Assembly: GCF_050269735.1 (NCBI RefSeq)
Contig: NZ_JBNNIX010000001.1
Coordinates: 186,001-250,000, forward strand
Length of the DNA stretch: 64,000 nt
Direction of reading: 5' to 3'
Origin: Paenisporosarcina sp050269735
GTDB taxonomy: Bacteria > Bacillota > Bacilli > Bacillales_A > Planococcaceae
Below are positions 1 to 8,005 of this stretch, one piece after another. Made by a program: the position numbers and the translations under genes. Every line of letters starts with the position of its first letter. Positions within the stretch are counted from its first letter, which is position 1. The notes under the pieces are model-generated. The model made no database searches. It was not told the origin of the DNA and saw nothing but the letters and a program-made list of their open reading frames with translations.

Positions 1-48
1 TAACTTATATCAACGTTTTACTAAGTCAAAAGTACAATAAAAGAGGCT

Positions 49-99
49 GTCCCAAAAGTCATTGTAAAATGATTTTTGGGGACGAGCGTCTTTTTTTTT
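49..99. terminator. Terminator-like hairpins at the left edge
   Basis: A 13/14-nt imperfect stem (49-61 with 70-83) is followed by a short GAC-GAGC-GTC hairpin and nine T residues. It could end a gene left of the window on the plus strand. Read on the minus strand it could also end the GNAT gene, although the T tract there is weak. Confidence 0.5.
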
Positions 100-103
100 A
101 ACC

Positions 104-619
104 TTATTCCACTTCAGAAACGAGCAGTCCATATAAGTGCATGTCTTGACGCTTACCGTCACGTTGCAAAAACTCACGGAATGTTCCTTCGTGCTTGAAA
201 CCGAGGGATTCGTAAAGTTTGATGGCACCTTCGTTGTAGCCAAACACCGTCAGTTGTAAACGATGAAGATTCAGTTCATTGAAACCATAAATCGTCAACA
301 ATTGCATGGCTTCTGTGCCAAAGCCTTTGCCGTGAAATTCCGGTCCAAGAGCTATGGACAGCCAGCCTACACGATGTGGCCATAAAATATCTTCGATGGC
401 ACAAACACCTAAAAATTGCTCCGAATCAATCGGTCGGACGGCAAAACGAAAACTACGGTCAGAATGCTCCAATAACTGTTCAGCATTTTTTTCTGATTCC
501 TCACGCATAGGAGAAGCGTTATAATAACGTCCAAATGATTCCAAGCTGTTCCATTGGCGATATGTTGGTAAATCTTCTTTTCTCATGGCAGTTAAACGAA
601 TTTTAGTACCATTAAACAT
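104..619 (-). CDS. GNAT family N-acetyltransferase (RimJ/RimL type)
   Basis: Predicted cytoplasmic acetyl-CoA-dependent N-acetyltransferase of 171 aa, normal length for the RimJ/RimL-like GNAT group. The acetyl-CoA loop is visible as HGKGFGTEAM near residue 98. The C-terminal GNAT block LYESLGFKHEGTFRE, which packs the last strands of the fold, follows near residue 137. The ATG is preceded by AAGGGGA at good spacing, which fixes the start. The acceptor cannot be told from sequence: members act on ribosomal proteins, other proteins, small amines or antibiotics. It stands alone, divergent from the TauE-like gene, so context gives no further clue. Family is secure; substrate is unknown. Confidence 0.9.
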   Translation of the reverse strand: MFNGTKIRLTAMRKEDLPTYRQWNSLESFGRYYNASPMREESEKNAEQLLEHSDRSFRFAVRPIDSEQFLGVCAIEDILWPHRVGWLSIALGPEFHGKGFGTEAMQLLTIYGFNELNLHRLQLTVFGYNEGAIKLYESLGFKHEGTFREFLQRDGKRQDMHLYGLLVSEVE

Positions 620-733
620 TCGAATATTCCCCTTGTCATAAGTTTTTCTTATTGTACTCTATTATATCATCGTCATTTTCTTATTTCGAGACGCGAAGTA
701 CAATAAAGTTAATAAGAAAGACAGGTGATTAGG

Positions 734-1468
734 TTGGATTATTTTCTACTGTATTTTATAGGAGTTACAGCTACAACGATCGGTACACTGGCAGGGGGAG
801 GTGGGCTCATCAGTTTGCCTACCATGTTACTGCTTGGAATGCCGATTCATTCAGCCATTGGGGCAAATAAAGTATCCAACACAGTGAGTTCATTCTCCAG
901 TTTCTTTACATTGTATAAACGCAAACAAATTTCGTTGAAGGACTCACTTTGGCTGATTCCAATCAGTTTGGGTGGCGGAGTGACCGGAGGATTTATTGCT
1001 TCCCAGCTCTCAGCGAGCAATTTGTATGTACTGGCGATTTTTCTCCTCGCTTTTGCATTTGTCACATCCTTTATTGGCAAAGGCAATTTCACAGGAGAAG
1101 AACCATTGAAACTGAGTAAGGTGAGTGGACCGGGTTTATTTGGGATTGGAATTTATGATGGGCTCTTTGGTCCAGGACAAGGCACGCTGATGCTTTATTT
1201 GTTCAGCTACTTAAACATTGCGTATGTGAAATCTGTAGGGTTAGTTAGGCTGGCTACTTTTTCAAGTTGTTTCGGTGCAGCAATCAGCTATATTTCATCG
1301 GGTGCCATCATTTGGCCATTGACCCTTGCTTTGATGGCGGGTTCCATTACGGGTGCTCAACTGGGAGTCCGTATTGCGGAAAAATTAAAACCGCAATACG
1401 TCAAACCCATATTACGTGTCGTAACCGCTTTACTCATTTTGCAATTGGTCGTGGAAAACATCCTATAG
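734..1468 (+). CDS. TSUP (TauE/SafE) family membrane permease
   Basis: Predicted polytopic inner-membrane transporter of about 244 aa with roughly eight hydrophobic helices. Glycine-rich helix starts (GTLAGGGGLISLP, then GIYDGLFGPGQGTLMLY in the second half) are the two duplicated signature regions of the TSUP/TauE-SafE family. Members move sulfite, sulfoacetate, taurine-derived or other small organosulfur anions; the substrate is not evident here. An in-frame GTG exists at 725, but AGGTGAT sits 6 nt before TTG at 734, so TTG is the better start. The ykvA-like gene follows 53 nt downstream on the same strand and may be co-transcribed. Confidence 0.88.
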   Translation: MDYFLLYFIGVTATTIGTLAGGGGLISLPTMLLLGMPIHSAIGANKVSNTVSSFSSFFTLYKRKQISLKDSLWLIPISLGGGVTGGFIASQLSASNLYVLAIFLLAFAFVTSFIGKGNFTGEEPLKLSKVSGPGLFGIGIYDGLFGPGQGTLMLYLFSYLNIAYVKSVGLVRLATFSSCFGAAISYISSGAIIWPLTLALMAGSITGAQLGVRIAEKLKPQYVKPILRVVTALLILQLVVENIL

Positions 1469-1521
1469 TATCATTGAAAACTGTCATTCAAACCGACATA
1501 CTAATAGAAAGGAGTGATGAA

Positions 1522-1953
1522 ATGAACAAGCAAGATATTCAAGAGAATTTGCTGAAAAACGTGGATCCACAGGAGCAAATCGAGAGTTCGCATGAGCATT
1601 ACGATGACGAAAAATTTTGGAATAAAATTGTGAAGTATGGTAAAAAAGCAGGAGAAAAAACAGTATACACAAGCTTGTTGCTTTATTTCACTGCTCAAAA
1701 TCCAGCAGTACCGACTTCTGCAAAACTCACGATTGCAGGAGCACTTGGCTACCTGATTTTCCCGGCAGACATACTTCCGGATTTCATTCCAGTGGTCGGT
1801 TTGGCAGATGACGCAAGTGTAATTGCGTATGCTTTGTATCAAGTGATTTCTCATATCGATGAACCAACGAAAAAACAAGCGTATGAGAAAATGAAATCCT
1901 GGTTTGGACCAACTGACAATAATATAGATGATCTTATGCTACCGAAAAAATAA
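1522..1953 (+). CDS. YkvA-like DUF1232 protein
   Basis: Protein of 143 aa with a DUF1232 core: KLTIAGALGYLIFPADILPDF then IPVVGLADDASVIAYAL (about residues 70-110), including the characteristic DxLPD and GxxDD elements. The domain is hydrophobic and thought to associate with membranes; its biochemical role is not established. The N-terminal 40 residues are charged (E/D/K-rich). The ATG is fixed by GGAGTGATGA just upstream; the reading frame is open further upstream but that part overlaps the transporter gene and is not coding. Likely co-transcribed with the TSUP permease and followed by a terminator at 1994. Confidence 0.85.
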   Translation: MNKQDIQENLLKNVDPQEQIESSHEHYDDEKFWNKIVKYGKKAGEKTVYTSLLLYFTAQNPAVPTSAKLTIAGALGYLIFPADILPDFIPVVGLADDASVIAYALYQVISHIDEPTKKQAYEKMKSWFGPTDNNIDDLMLPKK

Positions 1954-1993
1954 AAGAGCGGGCGGTATTGAATCGTCTATCCGTATTCAAAAT

Positions 1994-2036
1994 AAAGAGG
2001 TATCCAATTAGCTATACAATTGAATACCTCTTTTTA
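1994..2036 (+). terminator. Rho-independent terminator after the YkvA-like gene
   Basis: AAAGAGGTATCCAATT pairs with CAATTGAATACCTCTTT (one mismatch) around a short loop and runs into a T-rich tail. It ends the TSUP-YkvA unit. Confidence 0.8.
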
Positions 2037-2204
2037 TTTTTGTTTGGCTTTGTTAAAGTTAATGGTTGATATTGTATAGATAAATGATTCTGGAAAAGCA
2101 TTTCAAAGCTCATTTTTTTATCTTTTTCACTAAAGCACCTGTTAGTTATACATAAAGACTTACACAATAATTGCATGTTATATAAATGATGTGACAATAA
2201 GTAA

Positions 2205-2489
2205 TTATTTCTTACCTTTTAGTTCTAAAAGTATAGGTGCTATATTTAGTAAGATAGAAACAATTGTCAAAAACCATAATGCCCTTTCCATACCGGGTAC
2301 TACATCTAATAAAGCTGACCAATCTTCTGCTTTTACCCACCCAGATACAAGACTGTATTCTGAACAAAGTGTTAAGGCTGTAAATGATAATCCTAGCGCC
2401 ATAGCAAGCTTATAATCCTTTCCTGCTATATACATATAAAGATTTATAAAAGTTGCTACTATTGCAATAACCCCAAATATGATCCACAT
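2205..2489 (-). CDS. Small membrane protein of unknown function
   Basis: 94-aa protein starting MWIIFGVIAIVATF, with GGAGGTG 6 nt before the ATG. Three hydrophobic stretches (about residues 1-18, 25-45 and 68-88) suggest a three-helix membrane protein with a short Lys-rich cytoplasmic end (ELKGKK). I do not recognise the family. The start lies just downstream of the broken SnoaL-fold gene on the same strand (18 nt from its terminal stop), so the two were probably once one transcription unit. Confidence 0.6.
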   Translation of the reverse strand: MWIIFGVIAIVATFINLYMYIAGKDYKLAMALGLSFTALTLCSEYSLVSGWVKAEDWSALLDVVPGMERALWFLTIVSILLNIAPILLELKGKK

Positions 2490-2506
2490 AACTACACCTC
2501 CATTCA

Positions 2507-2692
2507 TCACTTAAACCAACCGTTTACTGTTTCCTTCCAATGGGAAATACCAATGGACTCCCAATTTCCCTAACAATCATAAATATGTATGCCCGATGCG
2601 TAAGTAGACAAAAATCTCTCAACATCTTTCTCGAAAATTGCAGATTTGTAATTTTCCAGAACATCTTGAACGTTATTAAAACAAGCACTCAT
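2507..2692 (-). pseudogene. Broken SnoaL/NTF2-fold (DUF4440-like) gene
   Basis: Reading the minus strand from an ATG at 2692 gives a protein with VLENYKSAIFEKDVERFLST then YASGIHIYDC, followed by an in-frame TAG and, still in frame, GNWESIGISHWKETVNGWFK before a TGA. This is the N-terminal half of a SnoaL-like (ketosteroid-isomerase fold) protein. The TAG sits where the family usually has Trp (DCW), so a TGG to TAG nonsense mutation is likely. The normal C-terminal 60 or so residues are missing. The ATG has an AGAGGCG Shine-Dalgarno. Family assignment is from motif memory; the stop and truncation are seen directly. Confidence 0.7.
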
Positions 2693-2791
2693 GAATACAT
2701 CGCCTCTATTATTAAATGTGGTAATTTTTGTATTCTGTGTCCCATAACGATTATCCTTCTTTATCTCCGTAAGTAGGACTCCACTTTTACA

Positions 2792-3508
2792 TTACAAGTC
2801 TTCCAACATATGTCCGAATTCGTGCAGCAAATCTCTCCCCGAAGAATTACTCCCCTCAGTCAGACCGACAAATAATCCGACTTGGCCTTTATACATAAAT
2901 AACCCGACATCATGATCCACATCATCTAGTTCGCCTGTTTTATTGAAGAAGACAAACTGGTCACTGTTGACTCCAGCAGGAACTTTATTTTGAAACTGCT
3001 GTTTCTCCAGGATTTGCAACAGATCATAAAAAACCGGTGAACTAACCATATGTCTTAAGCAAGCGACCATATCTCGTCCACAAGTGAAATTGTCCCGACC
3101 TTCTGAGATGGCAACAAGGTCCCGCATTTCGCGACCTAATACCGTTTTCGTCATGCCAAGATGTTGAATATAGGAGTTCAATCGATTCATCCCGTAACGT
3201 CTAATCAAAAGGTTGGTTGCCGTATTATCTGAAACGACCATCATGAGCGCAAGCAAATCTCGAACTGAAAAAGTTCTTGGTTGTGTAACAAGTGTTTGCA
3301 GTACGCCTGATCCATCCACGACGTCTTCAGTGGAGACTTCTAACTCTTCATGTATATCCTTTGCATGGTGCATGCCATAGAGAAAAATAGGGAGCTTGAT
3401 GACACTGGCAGACTTAAATAATTCATCTATATTTTTCGAATAACGAATGACTCCAATTGGATACTCCAAATGTAAACAATATTTCCCGGGAAATAATTCC
3501 AACCTCAT
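2792..3508 (-). CDS. Class A beta-lactamase-like serine hydrolase
   Basis: 238-aa protein with the three active-site motifs of the penicillin-recognising serine enzymes: S35-V-I-K38 (nucleophile Ser and general base Lys), SDN at 93-95 and KTG near 190 (FFNKTGELDD). It also has an omega-loop-like LGREM..DLVAISEGRDN region. There is no signal peptide or lipobox, so it is predicted to stay in the cytoplasm. This is typical of the 'beta-lactamase-related serine hydrolase' group found in many Bacillales, not of true secreted penicillinases. Natural substrate unknown; drug resistance should not be assumed. Confidence 0.85.
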   Translation of the reverse strand: MRLELFPGKYCLHLEYPIGVIRYSKNIDELFKSASVIKLPIFLYGMHHAKDIHEELEVSTEDVVDGSGVLQTLVTQPRTFSVRDLLALMMVVSDNTATNLLIRRYGMNRLNSYIQHLGMTKTVLGREMRDLVAISEGRDNFTCGRDMVACLRHMVSSPVFYDLLQILEKQQFQNKVPAGVNSDQFVFFNKTGELDDVDHDVGLFMYKGQVGLFVGLTEGSNSSGRDLLHEFGHMLEDL

Positions 3509-3576
3509 CTGAACCCACTCCTTTTCCTTAGTTTAGTTCAAAAGCTTTTCCAAATAAATCCTTGTGGTGAAAAAAA

Positions 3577-3602
3577 TGAAACTTAGGCGAGCGTATTTCG
3601 TA
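3577..3602 (+). promoter_or_regulatory. ECF-sigma (SigW-like) promoter of the ABC exporter
   Basis: TGAAAC (3577-3582), a 16-nt spacer and CGTA (3599-3602) match exactly the B. subtilis SigW-type consensus TGAAAC-N16-CGTA. It lies about 80 nt before the ABC ATPase start. Sigma identity is inferred. Confidence 0.7.
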
Positions 3603-3682
3603 TTAGTTAATATGAACTTTTATCTGGTTACTTCGTCTTAGTAAGTAGATGAATAAAGTCTCGTTTAAGGAAGGTGAAAAGA

Positions 3683-4606
3683 GTGGAACAACAACCGATT
3701 GTTGAATTAAAGAACTTGTCAAAAGCCATAGGCAAAAAGAAGATTATTGATAACTTGAATCTGCAATTATTCCCCGGACAAATTACCGGATTTCTAGGAC
3801 CCAATGGTGCTGGTAAAACAACGACAATTCGTATGATGGCAGGATTGATGAAGCCGACAAGTGGAGAAGTAGTGGTGGAAGGTCAGTCATTGAGTGACCA
3901 CTTTGAAGAAACGATGAGCAAGGTCGGGGTCATCGTCGAAAACCCTGAAATGTACAAATACATGTCGGGGTGGAAAAACTTAGTTCATTTTGCGCGTATG
4001 AACAAAAGCATCTCGAAAGAACGCATCACGGAAGTCGTCGAACAAGTGGGCATGCAAAATCGTATTCATGAAAGAGTTTCTACTTATTCACTAGGTATGC
4101 GTCAGCGTCTTGGCCTTGCGCAAGCATTGTTACATCGTCCAAAATTTTTAATTTTGGATGAACCAACGAATGGTTTGGATCCTGCCGGTATCCGTGAATT
4201 CCGAACATACTTGCGTAAAATCGCCGTTGAAGATGGTGTGTCTGTATTCGTTTCGAGTCACTTGCTCTCCGAAATCGAGTTGATGTGTGACAGGATTGCC
4301 ATCATTCAAAACGGACAACTCATTAATATACGTGAAATGAACCAAGTGGAGGAAGCACATTATTATATTGAGGCACAACCCGCTGAGTTGACTAGTAAGC
4401 TATTGATCGCGCAAGGTTTATTCATTGAAGCGAGTGGTGCAGGGTTCATTGCTAAAGTGGAGCAGAGTCAAATTCCAGCAATCATTGAGGCGATGGTAAC
4501 GGCAAATCTTCAAGTATTCGCAGTGCAACCGTTCCGTAAAACATTGGAAGATCAATTCCTCGAAATGACTGGAGGTGGCCAAATTGCTGAATCTCATAAG
4601 AAATGA
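3683..4606 (+). CDS. ABC transporter ATP-binding protein (BcrA-like)
   Basis: Cytoplasmic ATPase subunit of an ABC-2 type exporter, about 307 aa. Walker A GPNGAGKTT is at residues 39-47, followed by signature YSLGMRQRLG near 135, Walker B FLILDEPTNGLDP near 155 and the H-loop SSHLLSEI. The ~80-residue C-terminal extension is usual for the BcrA/NatA-like group. An in-frame GTG at 3674 exists, but AAGGAAGGTGA is best placed for the GTG at 3683. The permease gene overlaps its 3' end, so they are translated together. The family includes bacitracin/lantibiotic resistance pumps; with the ECF promoter upstream an envelope-stress role is plausible but inferred. Confidence 0.92.
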   Translation: MEQQPIVELKNLSKAIGKKKIIDNLNLQLFPGQITGFLGPNGAGKTTTIRMMAGLMKPTSGEVVVEGQSLSDHFEETMSKVGVIVENPEMYKYMSGWKNLVHFARMNKSISKERITEVVEQVGMQNRIHERVSTYSLGMRQRLGLAQALLHRPKFLILDEPTNGLDPAGIREFRTYLRKIAVEDGVSVFVSSHLLSEIELMCDRIAIIQNGQLINIREMNQVEEAHYYIEAQPAELTSKLLIAQGLFIEASGAGFIAKVEQSQIPAIIEAMVTANLQVFAVQPFRKTLEDQFLEMTGGGQIAESHKK

Positions 4607-5534
4607 ATGGATGAAATTGTGGCATAAAAAAGCCACATGGATTATGGCGGGGTTATTAGTCGTCATTTTAATTGGAATTACAGGCATTTCAAAGTGGGCA
4701 GATAATAATACAGTTCAACCGACAGACCAACCAACTTGGAAAGAAAACGCAGCTGAAAGGAAAGCGTATTTAACTGCTGAACTCGCAAACCCAAAGATTA
4801 GTGAGGGTACCAAAAAACAATTTGAAGAGGAACTAGCGATTACAGAATACCGGTTAACTGAAAACGTAGCTCCTTTTGAATTTAGTGATCGAGAACAAAA
4901 TTTGATGGACTCCTATCAGTTGCTGGCCTTGGTGCTCATGTTTGCAGTCATTGCAGCAGCGAGTATCGTGGCATCCGAATTTTCTCAAGGAACGATTAAA
5001 ATGTTGTTGAGCAGACCTGTGAAACGGTGGAAAATTTTGACGTCAAAATACGTTACATCATTGCTCTATGCATTAGCGTTAACGATTATTGCACTTATTG
5101 CGAACGTGATTGCCGGATACATATTCTTTGACGCTGCAGGAACTGGTGCATTGCTAGAAGTTCGCGGCGGGGAAGTAGTGGAAGTATCTTATTGGAGTCG
5201 AGTTTTAGCTTTATATGGTTTGCAATTTATCGGAATCATGGTATTCACGACCTTTGCGTTTATGATCGGAAGTGTTTTCCGTACAAGTTCACTTGCCATC
5301 GGATTATCGATTTTCCTTATGTTTATGGGTCCGAATATTGTCTATTTCCTAAGAAATTACGAATTTACAAAGTACATCATGTTTACGCATACTGATTTAA
5401 CTGGATACCTTACGGGCAATATGTTTATTCCAGGCATTACTTGGCCATTGTCTGCTGCCGTGTTGACTGTGTATGTTGTTTTATTCCTATTGATCAGCTA
5501 TTGGTCGTTTACAAAACGAGACGTGACAGCTTAA
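4584..5534 (+). CDS. ABC-2 type permease subunit
   Basis: Membrane partner of the preceding ATPase, about 316 aa. The N-terminus (NLIRNEWMKLWHKK) is typical of ABC-2 permeases that begin with a cytoplasmic amphipathic stretch. A first helix at about 20-37 is followed by a ~75-residue hydrophilic extracytoplasmic loop and then five more helices. SEFSQGTIKMLLSRPVKR is the conserved coupling-helix segment. GGAGGTGG (4571-4578) best fits the TTG at 4584; a GTG at 4575 lies within that SD. Overlaps the ATPase gene by 23 nt. Substrate unknown; export of a peptide or lipid-like compound is the usual role. Confidence 0.88.
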   Translation: MLNLIRNEWMKLWHKKATWIMAGLLVVILIGITGISKWADNNTVQPTDQPTWKENAAERKAYLTAELANPKISEGTKKQFEEELAITEYRLTENVAPFEFSDREQNLMDSYQLLALVLMFAVIAAASIVASEFSQGTIKMLLSRPVKRWKILTSKYVTSLLYALALTIIALIANVIAGYIFFDAAGTGALLEVRGGEVVEVSYWSRVLALYGLQFIGIMVFTTFAFMIGSVFRTSSLAIGLSIFLMFMGPNIVYFLRNYEFTKYIMFTHTDLTGYLTGNMFIPGITWPLSAAVLTVYVVLFLLISYWSFTKRDVTA

Positions 5535-5543
5535 TTTTGAAAG

Positions 5544-5574
5544 AGTCGTTCCTTTTCGGAGGAGCGACTTTTTT
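5544..5574 (+). terminator. Terminator of the ABC operon
   Basis: AGTCGTTCC pairs with GGAGCGACT around a TTTTCGGA-type loop and is followed by a T run. It lies 10 nt after the permease stop codon. Confidence 0.8.
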
Positions 5575-5664
5575 ATTCAATTGCCCATTGGTCAGTTTGA
5601 TTCATTGAAAGCGCTGGAGAATTTACGTATGATGAAAAGCAGTGTGGGGAAAGGAGGAGTTCGT

Positions 5665-6222
5665 ATGAAACGATTATGGACCGTATTGAATATTCTATTG
5701 TGGCTCGTCATCGGCGGACTCTTCTTTGTTTGGGTCCACAATGAACTTGAATTTAGAGAAGAACGACTAGAACGCCCATTACCGGAAGGTTTGCATCCGA
5801 TCGTAGGAGAAAAGAGCAATCAATTAATCGAGGAAGCTGAGGAAATCGGTATTCCAATTTTAATTACTGATAGCTTCCGATCCGTTGAATCACAGGACGT
5901 TCTATACGAAAAAGGACGCACATACGATGGTGACATCGTTACGTACGCTCGTGGTGGTGAGAGCTACCACAACTACGGACTTGCCATCGATTTCGTCCTG
6001 CAAAACAGTGACGGAACGATCAGCTATGATTTACAGCGCGACTTGAATGGCAACGGGGAAGCGGACTGGTTTGAAGTGATACGCATCGGAAAGGATCTCG
6101 GATTTTTATCAGGAGCGGACTGGCCTGGTTTCAAGGACTACCCCCATTTAGAATATACTTTCGACTTATCGATCAGCGACTTGCAGAATGGCTGGCGACC
6201 AGAGGATAAGATGGAAAAGTAA
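5665..6222 (+). CDS. M15-family peptidoglycan peptidase (CwlK/VanY-like)
   Basis: 185-aa zinc-dependent peptidase predicted to cut peptidoglycan stem peptides outside the membrane. One N-terminal hydrophobic segment (about residues 7-26) acts as an uncleaved anchor. Metal ligands are visible in SYHNYGLAIDF (SxHxxGxAxD) and YPHLEYTF (the HxE pair); SFRS is the conserved substrate-binding Arg region. The start is the ATG after AAGGAGGAG; the longer frame upstream lacks a ribosome binding site. CwlK-type enzymes are L-alanyl-D-glutamate endopeptidases and VanY-type are D,D-carboxypeptidases; the small size favours the CwlK group. Confidence 0.87.
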   Translation: MKRLWTVLNILLWLVIGGLFFVWVHNELEFREERLERPLPEGLHPIVGEKSNQLIEEAEEIGIPILITDSFRSVESQDVLYEKGRTYDGDIVTYARGGESYHNYGLAIDFVLQNSDGTISYDLQRDLNGNGEADWFEVIRIGKDLGFLSGADWPGFKDYPHLEYTFDLSISDLQNGWRPEDKMEK

Positions 6223-6264
6223 AGTATCAACTATAGTAGCGAAGCGAAAAAAGAACCAATTTGC

Positions 6265-6295
6265 CCTCCTCGAAACTGCTCGAGGAGGTATTTTT
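6265..6295. terminator. Conserved hairpin 1 (terminator, or SD-sequestering stem)
   Basis: CCTCCTCGA pairs perfectly with TCGAGGAGG and is followed by TATTTTT. It fits a terminator for the M15 gene. The right arm is also a perfect Shine-Dalgarno placed 7 nt before a GTG (6296). The 52-nt block 6247-6298 recurs at 7804-7855. Confidence 0.65.
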
Positions 6296-6478
6296 GTGGG
6301 GAAAAAGCGGCTACCCCAAATAACTTGGAAGTTACCCCTATTAAACTATCCTTAACCCCAAATAAACCTAACGTTACCCCAGTTAAGATCCCAAGAAGCC
6401 CATTTATCTTTAAAGTTACCCCAAATAAAAATCTATTCTTATAACCCAGAGACGGTTTATGCAAAAATCATTATTTGC

Positions 6479-6511
6479 CCTCCTCGAAAATCTGCTCGAG
6501 GAGGTATTTTT
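6479..6511. terminator. Conserved hairpin 2 in the duplicated unit
   Basis: The second copy of the CCTCCTCGA...TCGAGGAGG stem with TATTTTT, again ending just before an in-frame GTG (6512). The loop is 1-2 nt longer than in copies 1 and 3. It is not immediately behind any gene stop codon, so a terminator role is less obvious here. Confidence 0.5.
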
Positions 6512-6817
6512 GTGGAGAAAAAGCGGCTACCCCAAATAACTTGGAAGTTACCCCAATTAAACTATCGTAAACCCCAAATAAACCTAACGTTACCCCAGTT
6601 AACATCCCAAGAAGCCCATTTATCTTTAAAGTTACCCCAAATAAAAATCTATTCTATTATCTCAGAGACGCTTTATGGCAAAATTCAATTTTGCTCCACG
6701 GAATTAAGCTCAAAATTTAATTTTGTACACTCAAAAGTGCTCAAAATGGAAGTTTAGCTGAAAAGGAGGTCGAAAAGGTTGGACGAGTGTAATCTTACTA
6801 AAAGGGGGATTGTACCG

Positions 6818-7777
6818 TTGATTGTAAAAGAACGTTCATCTTCAATGAAATTGCGAGGAATAGAAGCAGCATTGCGAAGACTTCCTGAGACCCATCCGAG
6901 TTTTTCATATCTTCAATTGCAACAAAGGATTATTAAATCAGGCATGAACGGGGAGAACCACTTAGATTCTTTGTTAAATCGATTAAACTTTAAGTTTGAT
7001 TATTTTATTTTCCATGATTTGCATTTGAAATCAACAGATTATTTTCAAATGGATAGTTTAATATTGACTCCCTATTATGCAATCATCTTAGAAATGAAAA
7101 ATATTTCAGGCAATATCACCATTCGTAATAATCATCCACAATTAGAGAGAGTGCTTCCTTCTGGCCAAAGTGATTATTTTAAGAATCCGATTGGACAAGT
7201 TATTGAAATGACTGACTTGTTTAATGATTTTTTGGAGATGAGGAATATCCAACTTCCTATCTATTCTGCTGTAGTTTTCAAAGATGCTAATCGTTCTTTA
7301 TCTTTCGAAGAAACTACTATTCCCATATTGGGACTTCAGGATTTACCCCATTTTATTCGAACCCGCCCGAGGATGAAAAGAGTATTAAATCCATTAAAAA
7401 TTGTAAATCTTATTGAAACGTTGTTGGGAAATCATCAAGATTACAATCCATTTCCCTTAACAAAAAATTATTCGATCAATCCAGAAGACATTATTACGGG
7501 TGTGATTTGTAGTCAATGCCAGAATGTTAGAATGGAAAGAATTCTGAGAGGTTGGACATGCAGAATTTGTGGAATTCATTCTAAAACTGCTCACATAGGT
7601 GCATTAGCAGATTATTCGATGTTGATTAGTCATAAAATTAATAATAAGGAGTGTTGTCGATTTCTCCATACAGAGTGTAAAGTAGCCACTGAAATCTTGA
7701 GGAATTCGAAAATGAAAAAGAGTGGCTCAAAGAAAAGAATGGAATACTATTTTGATTACAAGAAAAACGGGAGTTAA
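6818..7777 (+). CDS. NERD-domain (nuclease-related) protein with zinc ribbon
   Basis: About 319 aa. The N-terminal third carries a NERD domain: GENHLDSLLNRL, then the F-H-D-L strand, then QMDSLILTPYYAIILEMKN near residues 80-100, where D and ExK are the restriction-endonuclease-like catalytic residues. Near residue 230 a CxxC...CxxC zinc ribbon (CSQCQ...CRICG) is present. TTG at 6818 has AAAGGGGGA at good spacing; a TTG at 6779 with its own AAAGGAGG is an alternative that adds 13 residues. NERD proteins are suspected DNA-processing or plasmid/phage-related proteins, but cellular function is not established. The gene is bracketed by the hairpin/21-bp modules at 6260-6695 and 7804-7995. Confidence 0.8.
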   Translation: MIVKERSSSMKLRGIEAALRRLPETHPSFSYLQLQQRIIKSGMNGENHLDSLLNRLNFKFDYFIFHDLHLKSTDYFQMDSLILTPYYAIILEMKNISGNITIRNNHPQLERVLPSGQSDYFKNPIGQVIEMTDLFNDFLEMRNIQLPIYSAVVFKDANRSLSFEETTIPILGLQDLPHFIRTRPRMKRVLNPLKIVNLIETLLGNHQDYNPFPLTKNYSINPEDIITGVICSQCQNVRMERILRGWTCRICGIHSKTAHIGALADYSMLISHKINNKECCRFLHTECKVATEILRNSKMKKSGSKKRMEYYFDYKKNGS

Positions 7778-7821
7778 AAGTATATTAGCGATTCTTCCAT
7801 AGAAAAAAAGAACCAATTTGC

Positions 7822-7852
7822 CCTCCTCGAAACTGCTCGAGGAGGTATTTTT
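7822..7852. terminator. Conserved hairpin 3, after the NERD gene
   Basis: The third copy of the CCTCCTCGA/TCGAGGAGG stem plus TATTTTT. It lies inside a 52-nt block (7804-7855) identical to 6247-6298. It is positioned as a terminator 45 nt behind the NERD stop codon and is followed at once by GTG 7853, which opens a heptad-repeat frame. Confidence 0.65.
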
Positions 7853-7869
7853 GTGCAAGAAACTCTCCA

Positions 7870-7995
7870 ATCCCAAATAAATGAATTCCAATCCCAAATA
7901 TCCTCATCACAACCCCATTTAAATGACACCAAACCCCATATAAACTTGAAGTTACCCCAATTAACGATGGTTATACCCCAATTAACCGCACCGCC
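7870..7995. repeat. 21-bp periodic array, six units
   Basis: Six consecutive 21-bp units begin with (A)TCCCAAATA, ACCCCATTTA, ACCCCATATA or ACCCCAATTA; the last 9-10 bases of each unit vary. It is the same array type as in 6260-6695, less conserved in its first two units, and ends 11 bp before the grpB-like gene's 3' end. The plus frame from 7853 reads through it as SQINEFQ / PHLNDTK / PQLTMVI-type heptads. Confidence 0.85.
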
Positions 7996-8005
7996 TAAAC
8001 GTTCA

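Larger units (their letters stand above)
6260..6695. repeat. 214-bp tandem duplication containing 21-bp periodic arrays
   Basis: Unit 1 (6260-6473) and unit 2 (6474 to about 6695) are nearly identical copies, each starting with the CCTCCTC/GAGGAGG hairpin. Inside each, a CCCCAAATAA / CCCCAATTAA / CCCCAGTTAA core recurs every 21 bp for about six units. In unit 2 the plus-strand frame from GTG 6512 stays open and reads LPQITWK, LPQLNYR, KPQINLT, LPQLTSQ heptads. In unit 1 the same frame is stopped after about 19 codons. Whether the array is translated is unclear, because the CCCCA core is conserved at the base level. Confidence 0.9.

Noticed and set aside
49..83. Transposon end (GAGGCTGTCCC is common at IS ends)
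   Set aside because: It forms a hairpin with its own right arm plus a T run, which a terminator explains; no transposase nearby.
2792..3508. Secreted beta-lactamase resistance gene
   Set aside because: No signal peptide or lipobox; motifs fit the cytoplasmic relatives.
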